Shown: positions 1-8,851, numbered from the stretch's first letter. The stretch: 64,000 bases of DNA from SHZI01 sp041396045 (GCA_041396045.1 JAWKZI010000016.1:1-64000); one strand, 5' to 3'. The notes: generated by a model from the letters alone, not told the origin. A program made the numbers and translations.

Positions 1-825
1 GCCCATGGCCTCGGCCAGTCGGCCGAACACGGTGTCCTGGTTCGCAGCAATCAGGATCATGCCGCTATCCCGCGTCGGATAAACATTCGAAGGCGCCACG
101 TTGGGCAGGATTGCCCCGGTGCGCTCCCGGACATAGCCGGTTTTGTCATATTCCGTAACCAGGGACTCCATCATGTTCAGAACGGCTTCGTAGATTGCCG
201 AATCAACGATCTGCCCCTGGCCGGTGCGCTCACGGTGGTACAGCGCTGACAGTGCACCCACACAAGCAAAAGTTGCCGCCAGTGAATCACCAATACTGAT
301 ACCCATCCGGCTGGGTGGTGTGGACGGGTCGCCGCAGACATAACGCAGGCCCCCCATCGCTTCGCCGACAGCGCCGAATCCAGCGCGCTTGGCATAGGGT
401 CCTGTTTGCCCATAGCCTGAAACCCGGATCATGATCAGCCGGGGATTAATCTTGTGCAGCTCGGCGAAAGACAGATTCCACCGTTCCAGCGTACCCGGGC
501 GAAAGTTCTCCAGGACAAAATCGGCCCTGGCGATCAGATCCCGGGCGATTGCCTGACCTTCGGACTCACGCAAATTCAGCGTTACTGATTTTTTGTTGCG
601 GGCCACCACAGGCCACCACAGCGACATGCCATGGGCCTTTTCCCGACCCCATTCGCGCATCGGATCGCCCTGGCCGGGAGGCTCCAGCTTGATCACTTCT
701 GCACCAAAATCCCCCATAAGCTGGCCGCAGAATGGTCCGGCCAGCAACGTGCCCATTTCGATTACTCGTAGCCCGGCCAGTGGCCCGGCCTGTGTGCCCG
801 TGGGCGAAGTGTGTTCAATTGCCAT
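1..825 (-). CDS. CaiB/BaiF-type CoA-transferase (class III), 3' end cut by window edge
   Basis: This minus-strand frame is open from an ATG at 825 to the window edge, giving 275 codons of an enzyme that normally has about 400. Near the N-terminus it reads GLRVIEMGTLLAGPFCGQ, followed by LMGDFGAEVIKLEPPGQGD and later FVLENFRPGT, GYGQTGPY and GISIGDSLAA, which are hallmark class III (formyl-CoA transferase) motifs. The aspartate within GISIGD is in the expected active-site neighbourhood. These enzymes move CoA between a CoA thioester and a free carboxylic acid in the cytoplasm. The gene is divergent from the HMG-CoA-lyase gene at 980, so it probably shares that control region. The substrate cannot be read from the sequence; activation of an acid made by the neighbouring hydantoinase/carboxylase pair is an inference. 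Confidence 0.9.
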   Translation of the reverse strand, partial: MAIEHTSPTGTQAGPLAGLRVIEMGTLLAGPFCGQLMGDFGAEVIKLEPPGQGDPMREWGREKAHGMSLWWPVVARNKKSVTLNLRESEGQAIARDLIARADFVLENFRPGTLERWNLSFAELHKINPRLIMIRVSGYGQTGPYAKRAGFGAVGEAMGGLRYVCGDPSTPPSRMGISIGDSLAATFACVGALSALYHRERTGQGQIVDSAIYEAVLNMMESLVTEYDKTGYVRERTGAILPNVAPSNVYPTRDSGMILIAANQDTVFGRLAEAMG

Positions 826-924
826 GCGAAAGCCCTGTATTCAGATGTGCAGGATGGCGACGATTTGCCGCTTGACCTGATTGCTGCAGCCGGCTCACAC
901 CGGGCTGGTAATCCCGACGTATTC

Positions 925-952
925 TTGTAACGCTGACTGCGGCGTATAGAAT
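925..952 (+). promoter_or_regulatory. Candidate sigma-70 promoter for the HMG-CoA lyase-hyuAB operon
   Basis: TTGTAA at 925-930 and TAGAAT at 947-952 are 16 bp apart and lie about 28 bp before the start codon at 980, which follows a TAAGG ribosome-binding site. The match to consensus is moderate. No operator was recognised here. Confidence 0.4.
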
Positions 953-979
953 AACCATTTTCCACGTTCCTGTAAGGTC

Positions 980-1918
980 ATGAGCCAGCCAGTGAATCGC
1001 GTTTCAATCATCGAAGTCGGTCCCCGCGATGGACTCCAGAGTGAGCCCGAAGTGCTGACGACTGCAACCAAGATCGAATTCATCCGGCGCGCAATCGACG
1101 CAGGAATTCGCCGCATGGAAGTGACGAGTTTCGTACACCCGAAGCGAGTACCCCAGATGGCCGACGCCGAAGATGTTATCCGCGGCCTGCCCAAAGATCT
1201 GGGTGTGATCTACATAGGCCTGGTACTTAATCGCAAGGGCTTCGAGCGCGCGCAGGCCACCGGCATTCCCGAAATCGGCATGGCCGTTGTCGCCAGTGAT
1301 ACCTACAACCAGCGGAACCAGGGTGTACCCACCGCCGAGTCAGTAAAAGCCTGGGTGGATATAGCACGTGACGCAAAGGCCGCCGGCATTCGCGCCAATG
1401 TAATGATCTCTTCAGCGTTCGGCTGTCCGTTCGAAGGCGAAGTGCCATTGCAGCGCGTGCTTGACCTGGTCGACCAGGTCATGGAAGGCGACCCGGTTGA
1501 GCTCGGCATTGCAGACAGCATCGGTGTTGCGGTGCCGTCCCAGGTCCGCGACCTGCTGGGTGCGGTACGCAGTCGGGCACCCGGCGTGCCACTTCGCTGC
1601 CACTTTCACAACACTCGCAACACCGGCATTGCCAACGCCCAGGCAGCACTGGATATCGGCGTGGACTCGCTGGATGCCAGTATCGGCGGAATAGGCGGTT
1701 GCCCCTTTGCGCCGGCCGCCACCGGCAACATTCCCACCGACGATTTGCTCTATATGCTTGACCGGTCAGGTATCGAAACCGGCGTGTCGCTGGAAAAAAT
1801 CATCAATACGAGCCGATGGCTCGCCGAACAACTGGGCAGGGGCACGCCAGCCATGCTGCCCAAAGCGGGCATATTTCCGCAGATCGCCGAGGTAAATCGC
1901 GCCCGCCTTGCGGGCTAG
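980..1918 (+). CDS. Hydroxymethylglutaryl-CoA lyase family protein
   Basis: The 312-residue product has the HMG-CoA lyase (DRE-TIM metallolyase) fold and is of typical family length. GPRDGLQ at residues 14-20 carries the metal and substrate residues, EVTSFVHP follows near residue 48, HFHNT near residue 210 supplies metal-binding histidines, and GGCPFAP around Cys241 is the catalytic loop. The family cleaves (S)-3-hydroxy-3-methylglutaryl-CoA to acetyl-CoA and acetoacetate, the last step of leucine catabolism and of acyclic terpenoid breakdown; some members act on other 3-hydroxy-acyl-CoAs. The start is supported by TAAGG 5 bp upstream. It leads what looks like an operon with hyuA and hyuB. 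No other leucine-pathway genes such as methylcrotonyl-CoA carboxylase are present in the window, so the true substrate is uncertain. Confidence 0.9.
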   Translation: MSQPVNRVSIIEVGPRDGLQSEPEVLTTATKIEFIRRAIDAGIRRMEVTSFVHPKRVPQMADAEDVIRGLPKDLGVIYIGLVLNRKGFERAQATGIPEIGMAVVASDTYNQRNQGVPTAESVKAWVDIARDAKAAGIRANVMISSAFGCPFEGEVPLQRVLDLVDQVMEGDPVELGIADSIGVAVPSQVRDLLGAVRSRAPGVPLRCHFHNTRNTGIANAQAALDIGVDSLDASIGGIGGCPFAPAATGNIPTDDLLYMLDRSGIETGVSLEKIINTSRWLAEQLGRGTPAMLPKAGIFPQIAEVNRARLAG

Positions 1919-1996
1919 ATATCGAAAATTGGCGGTAGTGGCTTACTCTGGCCAGTACTGTCGCGTACATACACTGAAACATCTGAGAGGCCTTGT

Positions 1997-4051
1997 ATGA
2001 GTTACCGACTTGGGGTTGACGTTGGCGGCACGTTTACTGATCTGCTACTCGTCAACGAGCAGAATGGCGATGCTTTTACGGCCAAGGTGCCCAGTACGCC
2101 GCAGGATTCATCTATCGGAGTACTGAACGGTATTCAAAAGGTTTGCAAGAACGCCGGAGTGGATCCCAAGGAAATCACTCACTTCATGCATGGCACTACG
2201 GTAGCAACCAACACCGTACTCACCGGCACCGGTGCCAAGGTGGGGCTGGTAACCACCAAGGGCTATCGTCAGGTGCTGCAGATCGCGCGATCCTTCGTCC
2301 CCGGTGGCCTTGGAGGCTGGGTGATTTACAACAAGAGTCTGCCGATCGCACCACTGGCATTGACGATCGAAGCGGATGAGCGCGTAGGCGCCAAAGGCGA
2401 AGTCGTCCGGAAGCTCGACGAGGCCAAGTTGCGCCGTGACCTGAACGCACTCAAAAAGAAGGGTATCGAGGCCTTGACGATTTCCCTGATCAATTCCTTT
2501 GCGAACGATGATCACGAGAAACAGGTAGCCCGGATCGCCGCGGAAGTGATGCCAGACATTCCGGTTTCGCTATCGTCGCAAATCGTTCCCGAAATGCAGG
2601 AATACGAGCGCACCATTACCACGGTGGCTAACTCATATGTTCGGCCCAGGGTTGAAAGCTACGTCCGTAGCCTGGGTCGTCAACTGCAAAAGACCATGAA
2701 GAATGCGAAGTTGCATATCCTGCGCTCGGATGGCGGCCTGGCGTCTGCGCATGCGGCGGGAGACTTCCCGGTAAACCTGCTGATGAGCGGACCGGCTGGT
2801 GGCGTAGCCGGTGCCATATGGGTGTGCAAGCAGGCGGGTTTCAATAACCTGCTGACTTTTGACATGGGCGGCACATCAACTGACGTCTGTCTGGTACAGG
2901 ACGCGAAGGCCCAGCTTCGCCGTGAGACGACTGTGGGTGATGTCACCGTGCGTGCCTCGTCGGTTGACGTTCGTACTGTCGGTGCTGGCGGTGGCTCCAT
3001 TGCCAAGGTTCCGGAACTGACCAAGGCACTACGCGTCGGGCCGGAAAGTGCAGGCGCCGAGCCTGGACCTGCTGGCTATGACCGGGGCGGAACCTTGCCC
3101 ACGGTTACCGATGCCAATCTGGTGCTTGGCTACCTGCCCAGCGGCGAGGTTCGCCTCGGTGGCGACATGCAGATACGGCGCGATCTGGCCGAGAAAGCCA
3201 TGGAGTCGATCGCCAAGCCACTCAAGTTGACGATCAAGCAGGCAGCCGCGGGTGTCATCGATATCGTCAATGAAAACATCTACGGCGCACTGCGACTGGT
3301 GTCGGTTGAAAAGGGTTTTGATCCCCGCGACTTTTCGGTGGTCGGTTTTGGCGGCGCAGGTCCGCTGCACGCCAACGCGATCGGCAAGCTGCTTAATTCA
3401 TGGCCTGTGATCATCCCACCGGGACCCGGCGTGCTCTGTGCCTATGGCGACGCCACGACACGGGTACGGGATGAAGCGGCGCGAACCTTTATCCGCCGTT
3501 TCAGCGAGACCGATCAGAAGGAAATCTCCAAGGCCTTCCGCACACTCGCCAACACTGCCTCCAAGGCGCTGGATCGGGAAGGTATCCCCAAGGCCGATCA
3601 GACCGTGAGCTACCAGGTCGATATTCGCTATCACGGCCAGGCCTTGCTGCTGACCGTCGACTTCGAGATCAGCGAATTTGATACACATGGTCTGGATATC
3701 ATTGGCCAGCGCTTTGATGACATGCACCAGCAGTTGTTCACATTCGCACTGCCACTCGACAAGGAACTGGTAAATCTCCGTGCTGTTGCCCAGGGCAAGG
3801 CCACCAACGTGCGTGCGGCCAAACTGGAAAAGGGCAGCACCGACGCATCGGACGCCGTCACCAGCAAGCTGAGCATTTACGTGGACGACAAGGACCAGAA
3901 CGCAAAGCTCTACGACCGTGCCAAACTGAAATCCGGCAACGTGATCAAGGGTCCTGCGATTATCCTTGAAATGGACTCGACCACGCTGATTCTCCCGGAC
4001 CATATCGGGACTATCGACGACTGGGGCAACATCCTCATCACGCCAGCCTGA
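1997..4051 (+). CDS. Hydantoinase A/5-oxoprolinase family subunit (HyuA-like, ATP-binding)
   Basis: This 684-residue protein has the HyuA fold with an actin-like ATPase core. LGVDVGGTFTD at residues 5-15 is phosphate loop 1, HGTTVATNTVL at 65-75 is the family signature, and FDMGGTSTDV near residue 290 is phosphate loop 2. Relatives hydrolyse N-methylhydantoin or 5-oxoproline with ATP, or carboxylate ketones in acetone and acetophenone carboxylases. It needs the HyuB subunit encoded 50 bp downstream. The start has GAGAGG upstream. Sequence alone does not separate hydantoinase from carboxylase. The neighbouring CoA-transferase and HMG-CoA-lyase-like enzyme make a carboxylase role attractive, but this is inference. 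Confidence 0.88.
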   Translation: MSYRLGVDVGGTFTDLLLVNEQNGDAFTAKVPSTPQDSSIGVLNGIQKVCKNAGVDPKEITHFMHGTTVATNTVLTGTGAKVGLVTTKGYRQVLQIARSFVPGGLGGWVIYNKSLPIAPLALTIEADERVGAKGEVVRKLDEAKLRRDLNALKKKGIEALTISLINSFANDDHEKQVARIAAEVMPDIPVSLSSQIVPEMQEYERTITTVANSYVRPRVESYVRSLGRQLQKTMKNAKLHILRSDGGLASAHAAGDFPVNLLMSGPAGGVAGAIWVCKQAGFNNLLTFDMGGTSTDVCLVQDAKAQLRRETTVGDVTVRASSVDVRTVGAGGGSIAKVPELTKALRVGPESAGAEPGPAGYDRGGTLPTVTDANLVLGYLPSGEVRLGGDMQIRRDLAEKAMESIAKPLKLTIKQAAAGVIDIVNENIYGALRLVSVEKGFDPRDFSVVGFGGAGPLHANAIGKLLNSWPVIIPPGPGVLCAYGDATTRVRDEAARTFIRRFSETDQKEISKAFRTLANTASKALDREGIPKADQTVSYQVDIRYHGQALLLTVDFEISEFDTHGLDIIGQRFDDMHQQLFTFALPLDKELVNLRAVAQGKATNVRAAKLEKGSTDASDAVTSKLSIYVDDKDQNAKLYDRAKLKSGNVIKGPAIILEMDSTTLILPDHIGTIDDWGNILITPA

Positions 4052-4101
4052 CGCAAGGCACACCCGGTCAGCCAGTTACAGAATTCAGGAGCAATAGACA
4101 A

Positions 4102-6063
4102 ATGCCAGCCAAGATTATCGAAACCAAGCCCCGGCCGTTCAAGCGTCAGGAGATCGATCCCATAACCCTCGACATCATCGAGAACGGCATGCTGAATGCG
4201 CGATGGGAAATGGATGCGGTGTTGTTTCGTACAGCAATGTCGCCCGGTATCCGTGAGCAGCACGATGCATTCCCGATGATTGCCAATCTCGACGGCAAGA
4301 TGGTCGTCGGTCAGTTTGGCAGCTTCATTTACGGCTTCAAGGCGGCCTTTCACGGCACCATTGAAGAAGGGGACATGTTCCTTACCAGCGACCCCTACAC
4401 CTGCAACGGCGCTGTGAGCCACTCCAATGACTGGTTGTTGTTACGACCAATCTTCAAGGAGGGCCGCCTGATTGCCTACGCCGCCATGTTCGGACATATG
4501 ACCGATATCGGCGTCAAGGTGCCGGGCAGCCTGCCGACCGACGCACAGACCATTTTCGAGGAAGGCATCCGTATACCGCCAACCAAAATCTTCAAAAAGG
4601 ATGTCCTGCAGGAAGACCTGCTCGACCTGGTGCTGCACAACTGCCGGATGCCCCAGTGGAACCGCAGTGACTTCTTCGCCATTGTTGCCGCAGTCCGGAC
4701 GGCAGAAAAGCGTGTGATCGAGCTTTCTGACCGCTTTGGCGACGATGTCCTGTACTCCGCGCTCGAGGAACTGCTCGACCGCAACAAGCGCGCCATGGCC
4801 AAGCTGATCAAGGAGGCCGTTTCCACCAAGAAACAATATTTTGAAGACTATTTGTGCGATGACGGCATGGGCATGGGCCCGTACCGGATCAAGTGCGCCA
4901 TGTGGCGTGAGGGCGAGAAGGTCATCTTCGACTTCGAAGGCACCGACCCGCAGTCGACCGGCTCCGTGAACTTCTATCTCAATGAAGAGATGTTCAAGAT
5001 GTTCTGCGGCGTGTACATGATCATGGTGTTTGACCCGCAGATCATGTTCAACGACGGCTTCTACGATCTGATGGAAGTCCACATTCCCGACGGCTCGCTG
5101 CTGAAACCCCGGTTTCCGGCTGCCGTGTCGTGTCGGACCCATGCCCTCGGACGTATCTTTGACATGCTCGGTGGTCTGCTGGGCCAGGGGAACCCGGACT
5201 TCCTGTGTGCTGCCGGATTCTCCGACAGCCCGCACTTCATGTATTCAGGTCACCGCAAGAGTGGCGACTGGTACCAGCTCTACAGCATCGGCTTTGGTGG
5301 GGTGCCCGGAAAGCCGTTCGGTGATGGACCTGATGGACATTCGATGTGGCCGAGCTTTACCAACGTCCCCAATGAGTTCCTGGAAAGCTACTTTCCCTTG
5401 CGCATTGAGGCCTACGAGACACTGACGGATTCCGGTGGCCCGGGCCTGAATCGCGGCGGCAATGCCTTGCATGTTGCCTATCGCTTTCTGGAGCCGGGCC
5501 AGATCTCCATTCACGACGACCGATGGTTGACCTACCCCTGGGGTGTCAATGGCGGGCTGCCGGGTGCGCGCAGCCGCAAGACGCTCGTGCGCAAGAATGG
5601 CAAGAAGGAAATCCTGCCGTCGAAGTGCGACCGGGTGATAGTGGAAGAGGGTGATCTCCTGCACTTTGATACCTGGGGCGGCGGCGGCTGGGGCGACCCA
5701 CTCAAGCGGCCAATCGAAAAGGTGGCCTTCGACGTAGAGGCCGGCCTGGTCAGCCGCGAGGGTGCCAAGCGCTACGGTGTGGTCATCAAGCCTAACGGCT
5801 CGGTCGACGACAAGGCGACAGCCCTGTTGCGCATGAAGATGGCAAAGAAGCGTGGCAAGACCAAGCTGTTCGACTTCGGCGGCACGATTCCGGAACTGAA
5901 GAAGTTGTGCAAAAAAGAAACCGGTCTGGAGCCACCCACGCCACCGGTATTTCAGACATGGGTCAAGCAGGGAGCATCTCTGCCAGGCCAGCAGGCAGGT
6001 CGCAAGAAGAAGAGCAGTGGCAAGTCGACCACTCGCAAGCAGGCCAGCAAAAGTACTGCCTGA
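4102..6063 (+). CDS. Hydantoinase B/5-oxoprolinase family subunit (HyuB-like)
   Basis: The 653-residue product belongs to the HyuB family, the partner of HyuA-type ATPases. It starts with the typical DPITLDIIENGM segment at about residues 19-30, has FRTAMSPGIREQHDAF near residue 43, and the conserved DSGGPGLNRGGNA region near residue 446. It ends with a lysine/serine-rich tail (GRKKKSSGKSTTRK near the C-terminus) that is not part of the catalytic domain and looks disordered. CAGGAGC precedes the ATG. With hyuA it likely forms a cytoplasmic complex that performs ATP-dependent hydrolysis or carboxylation. A strong hairpin about 20 bp after the stop may end the transcript. Confidence 0.88.
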   Translation: MPAKIIETKPRPFKRQEIDPITLDIIENGMLNARWEMDAVLFRTAMSPGIREQHDAFPMIANLDGKMVVGQFGSFIYGFKAAFHGTIEEGDMFLTSDPYTCNGAVSHSNDWLLLRPIFKEGRLIAYAAMFGHMTDIGVKVPGSLPTDAQTIFEEGIRIPPTKIFKKDVLQEDLLDLVLHNCRMPQWNRSDFFAIVAAVRTAEKRVIELSDRFGDDVLYSALEELLDRNKRAMAKLIKEAVSTKKQYFEDYLCDDGMGMGPYRIKCAMWREGEKVIFDFEGTDPQSTGSVNFYLNEEMFKMFCGVYMIMVFDPQIMFNDGFYDLMEVHIPDGSLLKPRFPAAVSCRTHALGRIFDMLGGLLGQGNPDFLCAAGFSDSPHFMYSGHRKSGDWYQLYSIGFGGVPGKPFGDGPDGHSMWPSFTNVPNEFLESYFPLRIEAYETLTDSGGPGLNRGGNALHVAYRFLEPGQISIHDDRWLTYPWGVNGGLPGARSRKTLVRKNGKKEILPSKCDRVIVEEGDLLHFDTWGGGGWGDPLKRPIEKVAFDVEAGLVSREGAKRYGVVIKPNGSVDDKATALLRMKMAKKRGKTKLFDFGGTIPELKKLCKKETGLEPPTPPVFQTWVKQGASLPGQQAGRKKKSSGKSTTRKQASKSTA

Positions 6064-6078
6064 CCCTGCGTAGCAGTC

Positions 6079-6903
6079 TCAATCCCCGGCCAACGGTGGT
6101 GGTTGGCCGGGGGGCGGGATGGGCTGCTCCTCACCCTGTGCCAGAAATGCTGCACTGATGCGCTCAGCGGCAGCCCGCAGTTTTGGAACAAAGCGCTGGA
6201 TCGCTTCAGCTTCCGGCACAGCAGAGCTTGAAAAGCGGATCGACAGTGTGGCGAGCAGACGCTCGCCGGCGAGAATCGGTACCGACAGGCTCAATTCGTC
6301 CGAGACACGACGTGCACGCCGCCACGCCGCGTAGCCGCGCTTGCGTGTTTCCTGCAGCAGTTCATCGATCTTCTTCCGGTTGACGATCTGCTGGTCATCC
6401 GTGCGCCTGGATTTTGCCAGCAGATCAAGCAATACCTCCCGCTGTTCTGGCGAGCACCAGGACAGATACGCGACACCGGAGGCAGAGCCAAGTATGGCAA
6501 CACGGAATCCCGGACCCCGCTTTTCAACAGCCAGTGGACTACGGTGATCCGTGGTCTGACGAACCAGCATGCTGGAACCTGACAGGGTGGCAATTGCCAC
6601 TGGCCATACCAGTTCAGTGCAGAGGTCGTACATGAACGGACGGGCGATCTGGGTCACCCAGGCTTCGTCGTCGAAGCCGTCGGACAAACCCCGCACCATG
6701 ATGGTCAACCGGTAGCGTTCGTCGCTGACAGCGCGATAGGCGTAGCCGGCGTTACACAGTGTTTCGAGGATGCGATAGGTTGTAGTGCGCGGCAGATCGA
6801 TAGTGGTTGCGACCTCCGAGACGGTCGCTCCATTATGCTGATTGAGGACGTGAAGGACCTCAAGGCCGCGCAGCAGTGCACGGATTGGACGAGTGGATGA
6901 CAT
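6079..6903 (-). CDS. IclR-family transcriptional regulator
   Basis: The 274-residue protein has an N-terminal winged helix-turn-helix at about residues 8-70 (RGLEVLHVLNQHNGATVSEV, then LPRTTTYRILETL) and a C-terminal IclR effector domain. IclR proteins bind small aromatic or short-chain acids and repress or activate nearby catabolic operons. It converges with hyuB and is divergent from the cytochrome b-cytochrome c-SDR operon, so either or both operons are likely targets. The proline-rich tail (PIPPPGQPPP) is encoded by the hairpin sequence. The ATG at 6903 is well placed before the HTH. A palindrome at 6944-6956 is a candidate binding site. Confidence 0.92.
   Translation of the reverse strand: MSSTRPIRALLRGLEVLHVLNQHNGATVSEVATTIDLPRTTTYRILETLCNAGYAYRAVSDERYRLTIMVRGLSDGFDDEAWVTQIARPFMYDLCTELVWPVAIATLSGSSMLVRQTTDHRSPLAVEKRGPGFRVAILGSASGVAYLSWCSPEQREVLLDLLAKSRRTDDQQIVNRKKIDELLQETRKRGYAAWRRARRVSDELSLSVPILAGERLLATLSIRFSSSAVPEAEAIQRFVPKLRAAAERISAAFLAQGEEQPIPPPGQPPPLAGD
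6084..6112. terminator. Strong hairpin between convergent hyuB-like and iclR-like genes
   Basis: CCCCGGCCAAC at 6084-6094 pairs perfectly with GTTGGCCGGGG at 6102-6112 around a 7-nt loop. It lies 20 bp past the hyuB stop and inside the last codons of the convergent IclR gene. There is no T-tract, so intrinsic termination is uncertain; it may act as an RNA-stabilising or Rho-assisted end. Confidence 0.35.
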
Positions 6904-6943
6904 AGGTCTGTGAGCGCCCTAGCTTGACCGACAGGTGGACGAT

Positions 6944-6956
6944 AGTAGTCACTACT
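6944..6956. promoter_or_regulatory. Candidate IclR operator (AGTAGT-C-ACTACT)
   Basis: A perfect inverted repeat of two 6-bp arms with a 1-bp centre lies 41 bp upstream of the IclR start and 95 bp upstream of the cytochrome b start. The position fits autoregulation or control of the divergent operon. No experimental support; short palindromes occur by chance. Confidence 0.35.
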
Positions 6957-7050
6957 GCGGTCAATGCCAAGCCTGCGGGCAAATTGTTACACCTGGTTGC
7001 GATTCCCCAAGGCGCTGCGCCTAGCGTGACCGCAAAAGGAATGTACGTTA

Positions 7051-7602
7051 ATGGATGCACAGCTGCCAGCCGGGCGTCAGGACAGTACCTCGACGCTAAT
7101 CGGCGCCTTGATCTTCACGGTCTTTACTTATCTGCTCTACGACACGGTAGCGATCCCGACAACACCACTTGATCCGCCAGGTGCCCGTATGGCGCTTCGG
7201 GCCTTTCACTACACCCTGGGGCTCTCCGTATGGCTACTGGTCGCCATACGCCTGTACTGGTGGAGACGAGCCCCGCGACCACTACCGCCTGCAGGCCTTC
7301 CACCTGCAGCTTTTGCCTTCAGCAGAGCAATCCTGCTGGCGCTGCTGTTGACCTTTTTCGTGACAGGAATGATTGGTGTCATCTATGCATTCGCGGATGG
7401 CCAACCGGTCTCGTTCTACGGCTTTCACCTGCCTGTCCTGATACCCGAGAGCTATCCGTTGCGAACGTTTGGCGGCTATTTTCATAGTGCTTTCGGTTTT
7501 TATTATCTGGCGTTGATCGGCCTGTGGATTCTTGTCGGTATCTATCAACACCTGAGGTACCGGGCCGGGTTGCTGCGTCTGTTGCCGGGCAGTCGAGTAT
7601 GA
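7051..7602 (+). CDS. Cytochrome b561-like membrane protein
   Basis: The 183-residue product has about four hydrophobic helices. Histidines in FHYTLGLSVWLL (about residue 52), FYGFHLPVL and YFHSAFGFYY, and YQHL near the C-terminus are spaced like the haem b ligands of the di-haem cytochrome b561/YodB family. Such proteins carry electrons between a periplasmic donor or a cytochrome c and the quinone pool. Its stop codon overlaps the start of the next gene, a monohaem cytochrome c, by an ATGA junction, so the two are probably translated together and work as a pair. Confidence 0.78.
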   Translation: MDAQLPAGRQDSTSTLIGALIFTVFTYLLYDTVAIPTTPLDPPGARMALRAFHYTLGLSVWLLVAIRLYWWRRAPRPLPPAGLPPAAFAFSRAILLALLLTFFVTGMIGVIYAFADGQPVSFYGFHLPVLIPESYPLRTFGGYFHSAFGFYYLALIGLWILVGIYQHLRYRAGLLRLLPGSRV

Positions 7603-8123
7603 GAAGCGTGAGCCAAAGCCGACGGTTTCTACACGCGGCAGTATTGCTTGGCCTGCTGGCCATCTCGCTCTACCTGCCATATCAGATATTCGGCGTCATT
7701 CCATATACCCGGCACTATGAAGTATCCGCTGCAAAGCTTTCTCAGCTTATGGATGGCGTCGATCTGCCGGATTACTACGCCTTGTCCGTACCAGCAGTCA
7801 CGGCTGAAGAACTTGCTTTGCGCAAGGAGGATTTTCTCTGGTGCCGCTTCTGTCACACGCTGAAGGCCGGGGAGGGCCACCGTGTAGGGCCCAACCTGCA
7901 TCGAATCATGGGTCGACCAGCCGGCACAGTGACCAATTTTGCCTACTCGCAAGGCTTCCTCAGGGCACGCGACAACGGTGTAATCTGGACCCCGGAAACG
8001 CTGGATTCGTTTCTTTCAGACCCGCACAACTATGTGCCGGGTAGCCGCATGCGGTTCGCGCCGGTCAAGGATCCGGCGCAACGCCAGCGAGTCATTGCAG
8101 AATTGATAGAGGAGACACGATGA
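7599..8123 (+). CDS. Membrane-anchored monohaem c-type cytochrome
   Basis: A 174-residue class I cytochrome c. An N-terminal hydrophobic stretch (LHAAVLLGLLAISLYLPY) is an uncleaved anchor or signal peptide. The haem site is CRFCH (Cys82, Cys85, His86) and the likely sixth ligand is Met151 in GSRMRF. The motif GPNLHRIMGRPAG is typical of short mitochondrial-like cytochromes. The ATG at 7599 overlaps the stop of the cytochrome b gene, which argues against a longer upstream start. It needs the Ccm system encoded at 52-59 kb for haem attachment. Its stop overlaps the SDR start by four bases. Confidence 0.88.
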   Translation: MRSVSQSRRFLHAAVLLGLLAISLYLPYQIFGVIPYTRHYEVSAAKLSQLMDGVDLPDYYALSVPAVTAEELALRKEDFLWCRFCHTLKAGEGHRVGPNLHRIMGRPAGTVTNFAYSQGFLRARDNGVIWTPETLDSFLSDPHNYVPGSRMRFAPVKDPAQRQRVIAELIEETR

Positions 8124-8851
8124 ACAAGCAGCGGGCAAGCCCTGGAACGGTCCTCGTGTCCGGTGCGAACCGGGGCCTTGGACTGGAATACTGCAGACAA
8201 CTGTCTGCAGCAGGGTGGCGCGTGCTGGCAGCTTGCCGCGAACCAGATCGCGCTGCTGAACTAAAAGAACTGGCACGCGCAAGCAGGGACAGGGTGTCAA
8301 TCCTGCGTCTGGATGTGGTCAATGAGAGTCAGGTCGAGGACCTGGCAAAGGACCTTGCCGGGAAGCCGCTTGATATGCTGATCAATAACGCCGGCACTTT
8401 CGGACCCGAAGGCACGCCCGGTGGCATGCGGTATCAAAGCCTCGACATGATGGACTATGCGATCTGGCGCGACATCCTCGAAGTCAATGTGCTGGCACAA
8501 TTCAGAATGACGGTGGCGATGGCCCACATCCTGCGTATCGCCTCACGGCCTGTGGTGGTGATGCTCTCCAGTGATCTGGGCTCCATCGCCAACAATACCC
8601 AGGGGCAGTCTCATGCTTATCGCACCAGCAAAACCGCGCTGAACATGCTGACCAGGAGCATCGCGATTGAGTGGCGCGACCTGATCATCGTTTCGATGGC
8701 GCCTGGCTGGTGCAAGACTGATCTGGGCGGTGCGCAGGCACAGATCGACCCTGCCGACAGCGTGCGCGACCAGCTCGATACCTTCGCTACCCTGACCCCC
8801 GCGCACAGCGGTCAGTTCATCGACCGGTTCGGCAAGCCCGTGGCCTGGTAA
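8120..8851 (+). CDS. Short-chain dehydrogenase/reductase (SDR)
   Basis: The 243-residue protein is a classical SDR. GANRGLG at residues 15-21 is the Rossmann dinucleotide loop, NNAG lies near residue 91, and the catalytic Ser (VVVMLSSDLGS), Tyr167 and Lys171 (YRTSK) are all present. It would oxidise or reduce an alcohol/ketone with NAD(P). Translation is coupled to the cytochrome c gene upstream through an ATGA overlap. Coupling an NAD(P)-dependent enzyme to a cytochrome b/c pair is not an obvious redox chain, so the shared substrate or regulation is unknown. Confidence 0.88.
   Translation: MNKQRASPGTVLVSGANRGLGLEYCRQLSAAGWRVLAACREPDRAAELKELARASRDRVSILRLDVVNESQVEDLAKDLAGKPLDMLINNAGTFGPEGTPGGMRYQSLDMMDYAIWRDILEVNVLAQFRMTVAMAHILRIASRPVVVMLSSDLGSIANNTQGQSHAYRTSKTALNMLTRSIAIEWRDLIIVSMAPGWCKTDLGGAQAQIDPADSVRDQLDTFATLTPAHSGQFIDRFGKPVAW

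Noticed and set aside
593..620. GGCCACCACA direct repeat
   Set aside because: It lies in the conserved WWPVV segment of the CoA-transferase and is explained by codon use.
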